From contig CAMCSI010000071.1 of the NCBI GenBank assembly GCA_945877885.1, positions 1-6,842 of the forward strand: 6,842 bases of DNA. The letters are read 5' to 3'. The notes beneath the pieces are model-generated. The model searched no databases and was not told where the DNA came from. It saw only the letters and a list, made by a program, of their open reading frames with translations. Positions within the stretch are counted from its first letter, which is position 1. Each line of letters starts with the position of its first letter. Both the position numbers and the translations under genes were made by a program. This stretch comes from Chlamydia trachomatis (lineage in GTDB: Bacteria > Chlamydiota > Chlamydiia > Chlamydiales > 2-12-FULL-49-11). This document shows, one piece after another, positions 5,993 through 6,842 of the stretch.

Positions 5993-6842
5993 TCTCCCTC
6001 TCTTGTCAAAATCATAGATCCCCAGGTAAAGCCTGCCCCGAAAGCCGCAAGTAAAATATGCTTGCTCCCGTGAGGTTTTGTTTCAATATATTCATCAAGA
6101 CCAATTCCAACTGAAGCAGCACATGTATTTCCATACCTATCCACATTTTTGTGTACTTTTTCTTCACTAAAAGAAAATCTCTTTAACAGCGCATCACTAA
6201 TTCTTTGATTCGCTTGATGTGGAATAAAATAATCAATTTGATCCTCAGTAAGTGATGCATTTTCTAAACAAGTCTTAATTGAAGTACTCATCCTTTTAAC
6301 CGCATGACGAAATACGGTAGATCCATCCATTTTCATAAAAGGATGTCCTACTGGAACTTCTAGTGCTGCATGCATATTCCCATCGGAACCTAAATCAATT
6401 TCTTTGATTTCAAAGGAAATTTCCGAATCACTGCTACTTGAAAGTAAGGCGCATGAGGCACCATCACCAAATAGCACACAGGTGCTTCGGTCCGTATAAT
6501 CAATCACAGAGGATACCTTTTCTGAAGCAATCACAAGAATATTTTTGTATAGGCCAGAGGAAATAAATCCTTTAGCAGCAGCTAATGCAAAAATCATACC
6601 ACTACAGGCAGCCCCCACATCGAAGGCAGGACAGGTTGCATTTAATTTCTTTTGAATTAAACAAGCAGTACTTGGAAAGAGATGATCTGGAGAAAGAGTT
6701 GCAACAATTATTAGATCAATATCACCTACCGTCTTACCTGCCTTTTCTAGCGCCTTTAAAGCCGCTTTTACCCCTAAATCTGAAGTGCTTTCATCATCTG
6801 CCGCAATTCGACGCTCCTTTATCCCTGTTCTTGAAATAATCC
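5989..6842 (-). CDS. fabH: 3-oxoacyl-ACP synthase III FabH, 5' end outside the window
   Basis: FabH starts fatty acid synthesis by condensing acetyl-CoA (or another acyl-CoA) with malonyl-ACP. The frame is open to the window edge; 283 full codons are present and about 30-35 N-terminal residues are missing compared with E. coli FabH (317 aa). The fragment opens with IISRTGIKERRIA, matching the early D-E-W-I..RTGI.ER.IA block; the two bases at the edge fit a Trp codon. In fragment numbering the catalytic triad is Cys79 (FDVGAACSG), His208 (IPHQANQR) and Asn238 (RYGNTCAASVG), all intact. VLFGDGASCALL and the C-terminal FGAGFTWGSMIL are typical family blocks. A GTG within this frame (6618-6616) encodes the Val of FDVGAAC and is not the start. 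It is the first visible gene of the fab operon; its promoter and any genes before it lie outside. The stop overlaps the fabD start by 4 nt. Confidence 0.95.
   Translation of the reverse strand, partial: IISRTGIKERRIAADDESTSDLGVKAALKALEKAGKTVGDIDLIIVATLSPDHLFPSTACLIQKKLNATCPAFDVGAACSGMIFALAAAKGFISSGLYKNILVIASEKVSSVIDYTDRSTCVLFGDGASCALLSSSSDSEISFEIKEIDLGSDGNMHAALEVPVGHPFMKMDGSTVFRHAVKRMSTSIKTCLENASLTEDQIDYFIPHQANQRISDALLKRFSFSEEKVHKNVDRYGNTCAASVGIGLDEYIETKPHGSKHILLAAFGAGFTWGSMILTREGE

Noticed and set aside
6616..6618. GTG as a start giving a 209-residue protein
   Set aside because: The frame continues upstream to the window edge with clear FabH homology, and this GTG encodes the Val just before the catalytic GAACSG block. 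A start here would remove the N-terminal third of the enzyme.
6585..6839. 84-codon plus-strand open frame (starts with MQKSYHYRQPPHRRQ)
   Set aside because: It lies entirely antisense to the fabH coding frame, whose FabH motifs (RTGIKERRIA, FDVGAACSG) are unmistakable. Its Pro/Leu-rich composition is what the complement of that gene gives.

Overview
The window is AT-rich, gene-dense bacterial DNA with two compact operons that converge on a shared hairpin, plus the first codons of a third gene at the left edge. The best guess for the source is a member of the phylum Chlamydiota outside the genus Chlamydia (a Parachlamydia, Waddlia or Simkania type). This is an inference. It rests on the gene order fabH-fabD-fabG-acpP, which I recall from Chlamydia, and on an ACP helix II/III region (ELIMT..EEK...EI...LRTVGDV) that closely resembles my memory of chlamydial ACP. 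No rRNA, tRNA or other taxonomic marker is present.

Left part (1-4027). On the minus strand, at 45 to 1, lie the first 15 codons of a flavoprotein, most likely thioredoxin reductase. Transcribed away from it is a complete four-gene ABC importer operon, potA-potB-potC-potD. It encodes an ATPase, two inner-membrane permeases and an extracytoplasmic binding protein. All three junctions overlap (4, 14 and 7 nt), so the subunits are probably made by coupled translation. The family placement points to spermidine/putrescine uptake, but the binding protein has lost several aromatic and acidic residues of the classical polyamine pocket, so the true ligand is open.

Middle (4028-4073). A perfect 10-bp inverted repeat with a 13-nt loop sits between the converging stop codons and probably terminates both operons. 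The better T-tract serves the minus-strand operon.

Right part (4074-6842, minus strand). This is the core of type II fatty acid synthesis, read right to left. It comprises fabH (condensing enzyme, 5' end outside the window), fabD (malonyl transfer to ACP), fabG (3-ketoacyl-ACP reduction) and acpP (the carrier protein on which these reactions occur). fabH/fabD overlap by 4 nt with a GTG start for fabD, fabD/fabG overlap by 14 nt, and acpP follows 31 nt later with its own good ribosome-binding site. All catalytic residues that fall inside the window are intact.

There is no stretch longer than about 115 bases without a gene. I saw no mobile element, CRISPR array, RNA gene or obviously new system. 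The points worth following up are the divergent pocket of the binding protein, its apparent lack of a lipobox, and the ambiguous start of potA with an overlapping 9-codon reading frame.
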